64,000 bases of DNA from Erwinia tasmaniensis Et1/99 (lineage in GTDB: Bacteria > Pseudomonadota > Gammaproteobacteria > Enterobacterales > Enterobacteriaceae): NCBI RefSeq assembly GCF_000026185.1, contig NC_010694.1:1426001-1490000 (forward strand), read 5' to 3'. Each line of letters opens with the position of its first letter. Position 1 is the first letter of the stretch. The position numbers and the translations under genes were made by a program. The notes beneath the pieces are model-generated. The model ran no database searches. It was not told where the DNA came from and was given only the letters and a program-made list of their open reading frames with translations. Shown here piece after piece: positions 60,892 to 64,000 of this stretch.

Positions 60892-61533
60892 ATGGCTGAC
60901 AAGTCGCATCAGTGCGTCATCGTAGGTATCGCAGGCGCATCCGCCTCGGGAAAAAGTCTTATTGCCAGTACGCTCTATCGTGAGGTTCGCGAGCGTGTCG
61001 GTGATGAAAATATTGGTGTGATCCCCGAGGATGCCTATTATAAAGATCAGAGCCATCTGACCATGGAAGAGCGGGTCAAAACCAATTATGACCATCCAAG
61101 CGCGATGGACCATAGCCTGCTTCTACAGCATTTGCAGATGTTGAAAGCCGGGCAGGCTATCGACCTGCCGGTTTACAGCTACGTTGAGCATACCCGCACC
61201 CAAAAAACCATTCGGCTTGAACCCAAAAAGGTTATCATCCTGGAAGGTATACTGCTGCTGACCGATGCCCGGTTGCGCCAGGAAATGAATTTCTCCATTT
61301 TCGTCGATACCCCACTCGATATTTGTCTGATGCGCCGTATGAAGCGCGATGTCAACGAGCGCGGGCGCTCTATGGACTCTGTGATGGCGCAGTACCAGAA
61401 GACGGTGCGGCCGATGTTCCTGCAGTTCATCGAACCTTCCAAACAATACGCCGATATCATCGTACCGCGCGGTGGTAAAAATCGTATTGCCATTGATATC
61501 CTGAAAGCGAAAATTAATCAGTTCTTCGAATAA
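60892..61533 (+). CDS. udk: Uridine/cytidine kinase Udk
   Basis: 213 residues. P-loop [13 protein letters not shown] near the N-terminus, and YDHPSAMDH and [12 protein letters not shown] further on. It phosphorylates uridine and cytidine to UMP and CMP in pyrimidine salvage. Followed after 25 bases by dcd in the same direction, as in E. coli. Confidence 0.96.
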   Translation: MADKSHQCVIVGIAGASASGKSLIASTLYREVRERVGDENIGVIPEDAYYKDQSHLTMEERVKTNYDHPSAMDHSLLLQHLQMLKAGQAIDLPVYSYVEHTRTQKTIRLEPKKVIILEGILLLTDARLRQEMNFSIFVDTPLDICLMRRMKRDVNERGRSMDSVMAQYQKTVRPMFLQFIEPSKQYADIIVPRGGKNRIAIDILKAKINQFFE

Positions 61534-61558
61534 TCGAAGCGCAAGCTGGAGTTCCTGA

Positions 61559-62140
61559 ATGAGATTATGTGACCGCGATATAGAAGCCTGGCTCGACAAT
61601 GGTAAGTTGGGTATCGATCCGCGCCCGCCCGTTGAGCGTATCAATGGAGCGACCGTTGACGTGCGCCTGGGTAACCAGTTTCGTACTTTCCGCGGTCATA
61701 CCGCCGCTTTTATCGACTTGAGTGGCCCTAAGGCTGAGGTTAGCGCCGCGTTGGATCGCGTGATGAGCGATGAGATTGTACTGCCGGAGGGGGATGCGTT
61801 CTTTCTGCATCCGGGTGAGCTGGCGCTGGCCGTGACCTTAGAGTCGGTGACGCTGCCTGACGATCTGGTTGGCTGGCTGGACGGGCGTTCCTCTCTGGCC
61901 CGTCTTGGCCTGATGGTTCATGTGACCGCCCACCGTATCGATCCCGGTTGGCAGGGGCGTATCGTCCTTGAGTTCTACAATTCGGGTAAGCTGCCGCTGG
62001 CGCTGCGTCCCGGCATGCTGATTGGCGCGCTTAGCTTTGAGCCGCTTTCAGGCCCCGCAGCTCGCCCGTATAACAGCCGGCAGGATGCCAAGTACAAAGG
62101 TCAGCAGGGCGCGGTTGCCAGCCGTATCGACAAGGACTAA
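61559..62140 (+). CDS. dcd: dCTP deaminase Dcd
   Basis: 193 residues, trimeric dUTPase-like fold. [20 protein letters not shown] contains the active-site Arg/Ser and the HRIDPGWQG segment. It converts dCTP to dUTP, the main source of dTMP precursors in enterics. Together with udk it forms a pyrimidine pair, with asmA 128 bases downstream. Confidence 0.96.
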   Translation: MRLCDRDIEAWLDNGKLGIDPRPPVERINGATVDVRLGNQFRTFRGHTAAFIDLSGPKAEVSAALDRVMSDEIVLPEGDAFFLHPGELALAVTLESVTLPDDLVGWLDGRSSLARLGLMVHVTAHRIDPGWQGRIVLEFYNSGKLPLALRPGMLIGALSFEPLSGPAARPYNSRQDAKYKGQQGAVASRIDKD

Positions 62141-62268
62141 ACGCGCGCATATTGAATCGGTGAGTTAAGATTGCAGAAGGTGGCAACTCGGTGGAACCCC
62201 TTTCGTTTAGCCGGGTGAAAGGGCGGCCGTCCTTCAGTCAGTGGCAAAAGAAGAGTTAAGGAGCAGGC

Positions 62269-64000
62269 ATGAAAAGGTTTATTACCACACTTGCGATACT
62301 GCTGGTGGTGGTGGTTTCCGGAATGACCGCGCTGGTGATGCTGGTAAATCCAAACGATTTTCGCGCCTACATGGTCCACCAGGTGGAGCAGCGTAGTGGC
62401 TATCGTCTGGCGTTCAATGGCGATCTGAGGTGGCACGTCTGGCCTCAGCTTAGCATCCTCTCTGGGCCGATCACCGTGACGGCTCCCGGCGCGCAACAGC
62501 CGGTCGTCAGCGCCAGCAATATGCGCCTTGACGTGGATCTTTTGCCGCTGCTCTCGCATCAACTCTCGGTAAAACAGGTCATGCTCAAAGGGGCGGTCAT
62601 TCGCCTGACGCAGGACAGTGAAAGCCAGCGTGCTGCTGATGCACCCGTAGGACCGGCTGGCAGTAGTGCCTTTTCACCCGCAGACGATGTCGCGCGTGGC
62701 TGGAAATTCGACATCTCCCATCTGCGTATTGCGGACAGTCTGCTGGTGTGGCAACAGGCCAACGGTGAACAGCTCAATGTACGCGATTTGAACCTGACGC
62801 TTGATCAAAATCAGCCGCGTCAGGTGCACGTTGAATTCAGCAGTCGCGTCAACCGCGATCAGCGTGAGCTGCACCTCAGCGTCAGCAGCGACTTGGATAT
62901 TTCTAATTACCCCCAGCGGATCAATGCGTCAATCCAGTCGCTTGATTATCAGCTTAAGGCGGTGGATTTACCGCCAGCAGGCATAGAGGGTAAGGCGCAG
63001 ATGACGGCGCGCTGGGATATCCTGACGCAGCGCTTCAGCCTTAACGATATTCTTCTCAACGCCAATGACAGCCAGCTTAGTGGGACCCTTTCAGGCACGT
63101 TTGGAGGGCGTCCCGAACTGCTGGCGGATCTGCATGCTAACCATCTCGACCTTGATTCTCTGCTCGGCCTGACTGAGGTTGCTGACGGTGCCACGAACGC
63201 TGCCGTGCAGCCCGGCGGTCACGCGCCGGTGATCGCCCGCATGCCGGTGACGGATAATGCCCATAACGTGCTTAATGCGCTGGATGGTCAACTGACGCTG
63301 GCAGTGGATCGGCTGCGTTGGCGCAGGATGCAAATGAATAACGTGCGGTTGCACGCGGCGAGCCAACAGGGTTTGCTCACCGTGGATACCCTCAAAGGAA
63401 CGGGGGAGGGCGGCAGCTTCTCTTTACCGGGTACGGTGGATGTGCGCAGCGCGCAGACCAAAGTGACCCTGGCCCCGGAGCTGAAGCAGGTTGCGATAAC
63501 GCCATTGCTGAAAGGATTTGAGCTGCCGGAGGCCGTCAGTGGCTCGCTGTCCTTGCAGGGACATTTTAGCGGGATCGGCCTGAATCTTGCCGCGTTTGAG
63601 CATCAGTGGCAGGGACAGGCTGAACTGAGCCTTGACGACGCGCAGTATGCCGGGCTGGACCTCATGCAGATGGTTCAGCGGGCGGTAGAAAACAGCAGTG
63701 ATAAAGTCCATGGAAAAGGCGACGACGGTACGCCAAACCCACAGCGTTTACGGGGTAGCGCGACGCTGAATAATGGCGTTATTTCATTCAACCAGCTTGA
63801 TGCCCGCTCGGCGTTGCTTAACTACAGCGCCAGCGGCAGCATTGATTTAGCTAAACGAGAGTTGGACGTGCTGTTTGGTGTCACCATTACCGGGGGCTGG
63901 AACGGTGACAGCGCGTTGATCGAGCGTTTGCAGCGCCTTCCCGTGCCGTTAAGGATTTACGGGCCGTGGTCGGCGGTTAATTACAATTTAAAAGTGGATC
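62269..64000 (+). CDS. asmA: AsmA family outer-membrane assembly/lipid transport protein (5' part)
   Basis: Open frame from ATG at 62269 to the window end (577 codons; E. coli AsmA is 617). AAGGAG about nine bases upstream. One N-terminal membrane anchor (ITTLAILLVVVVSGMTALV), then a long periplasmic beta-rich domain starting NPNDFRAYMVHQVE typical of AsmA. E. coli AsmA influences outer-membrane protein assembly and belongs to the family of inter-membrane lipid bridges. Follows dcd as in E. coli. Truncated only by the window. Confidence 0.93.
   Translation, partial: MKRFITTLAILLVVVVSGMTALVMLVNPNDFRAYMVHQVEQRSGYRLAFNGDLRWHVWPQLSILSGPITVTAPGAQQPVVSASNMRLDVDLLPLLSHQLSVKQVMLKGAVIRLTQDSESQRAADAPVGPAGSSAFSPADDVARGWKFDISHLRIADSLLVWQQANGEQLNVRDLNLTLDQNQPRQVHVEFSSRVNRDQRELHLSVSSDLDISNYPQRINASIQSLDYQLKAVDLPPAGIEGKAQMTARWDILTQRFSLNDILLNANDSQLSGTLSGTFGGRPELLADLHANHLDLDSLLGLTEVADGATNAAVQPGGHAPVIARMPVTDNAHNVLNALDGQLTLAVDRLRWRRMQMNNVRLHAASQQGLLTVDTLKGTGEGGSFSLPGTVDVRSAQTKVTLAPELKQVAITPLLKGFELPEAVSGSLSLQGHFSGIGLNLAAFEHQWQGQAELSLDDAQYAGLDLMQMVQRAVENSSDKVHGKGDDGTPNPQRLRGSATLNNGVISFNQLDARSALLNYSASGSIDLAKRELDVLFGVTITGGWNGDSALIERLQRLPVPLRIYGPWSAVNYNLKVD

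Overview
The window is a chromosomal segment of a gammaproteobacterium of the Enterobacterales. Gene content and order follow the Escherichia coli block yejA-pdeN-mepS-lpxT ... fruBKA-nfo-yeiH-yeiE-lysP ... frmAB ... folE-yeiB-galS-mglBAC-sanA ... cdd-yohKJ ... metG-mrp ... thiD ... yegS-trhP-baeRS-mdtCBA ... yegD-dgcE-udk-dcd-asmA. The rearrangements and insertions (a secreted protease with a chitin-binding tail, an iron-type ABC pair where E. coli has cirA, a PAP2 phosphatase beside udk) suggest the Erwinia/Pantoea group. That taxonomic call is inferred from synteny and remembered protein similarity, not from a search. I see no tRNA, rRNA, insertion sequence, prophage or CRISPR array.

Layout. 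1-6.4 kb: envelope genes (partial yejA, a c-di-GMP phosphodiesterase, mepS, lpxT), a tiny fimbrial-like secreted protein, efpL and a cysteine-cluster protein. 6.5-10.5 kb: fruBKA, with two Cra-type operators upstream. 10.5-15.2 kb: nfo, the divergent yeiH/yeiE pair, and lysP. 15.3-19.4 kb: an accessory stretch with a FecCD/FecE-type ABC pair and an S8-family secreted protease. 19.4-25.6 kb: formaldehyde detoxification (frmA, fghA), a PtrR-like LysR regulator divergent from an MFS transporter, folE and yeiB. 25.6-31.5 kb: the galactose module galS-mglBAC, with matching GalR/GalS and CRP sites before both galS and mglB, then sanA. 31.7-39 kb: maeA, cdd, yohKJ, metG and mrp.

39-43.2 kb holds small hypothetical genes, a TPP riboswitch followed by a 37-codon ORF where thiM would be expected and then thiD, then yegS and a gene-poor stretch with a strong terminator or small-RNA candidate. 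43.2-54.5 kb: trhP, then on the minus strand mdtA-mdtB-mdtC-(mdtD remnant)-baeS-baeR, tightly overlapped. 54.7-64 kb: an aldo/keto reductase, yegD, a diguanylate cyclase lacking the EAL tail of E. coli DgcE, a PAP2 phosphatase, udk, dcd and the start of asmA.

Most of the window is conserved core. The points that most deserve a second look are two probable in-place gene reductions (thiM and mdtD, each shrunk to a short ORF that keeps tight junctions with its neighbours), the S8 protease with an apparently replaced catalytic Asp, a two-repeat 83-residue protein, and the intergenic region after trhP, which by synteny with E. coli is where the small RNA CyaR would lie.
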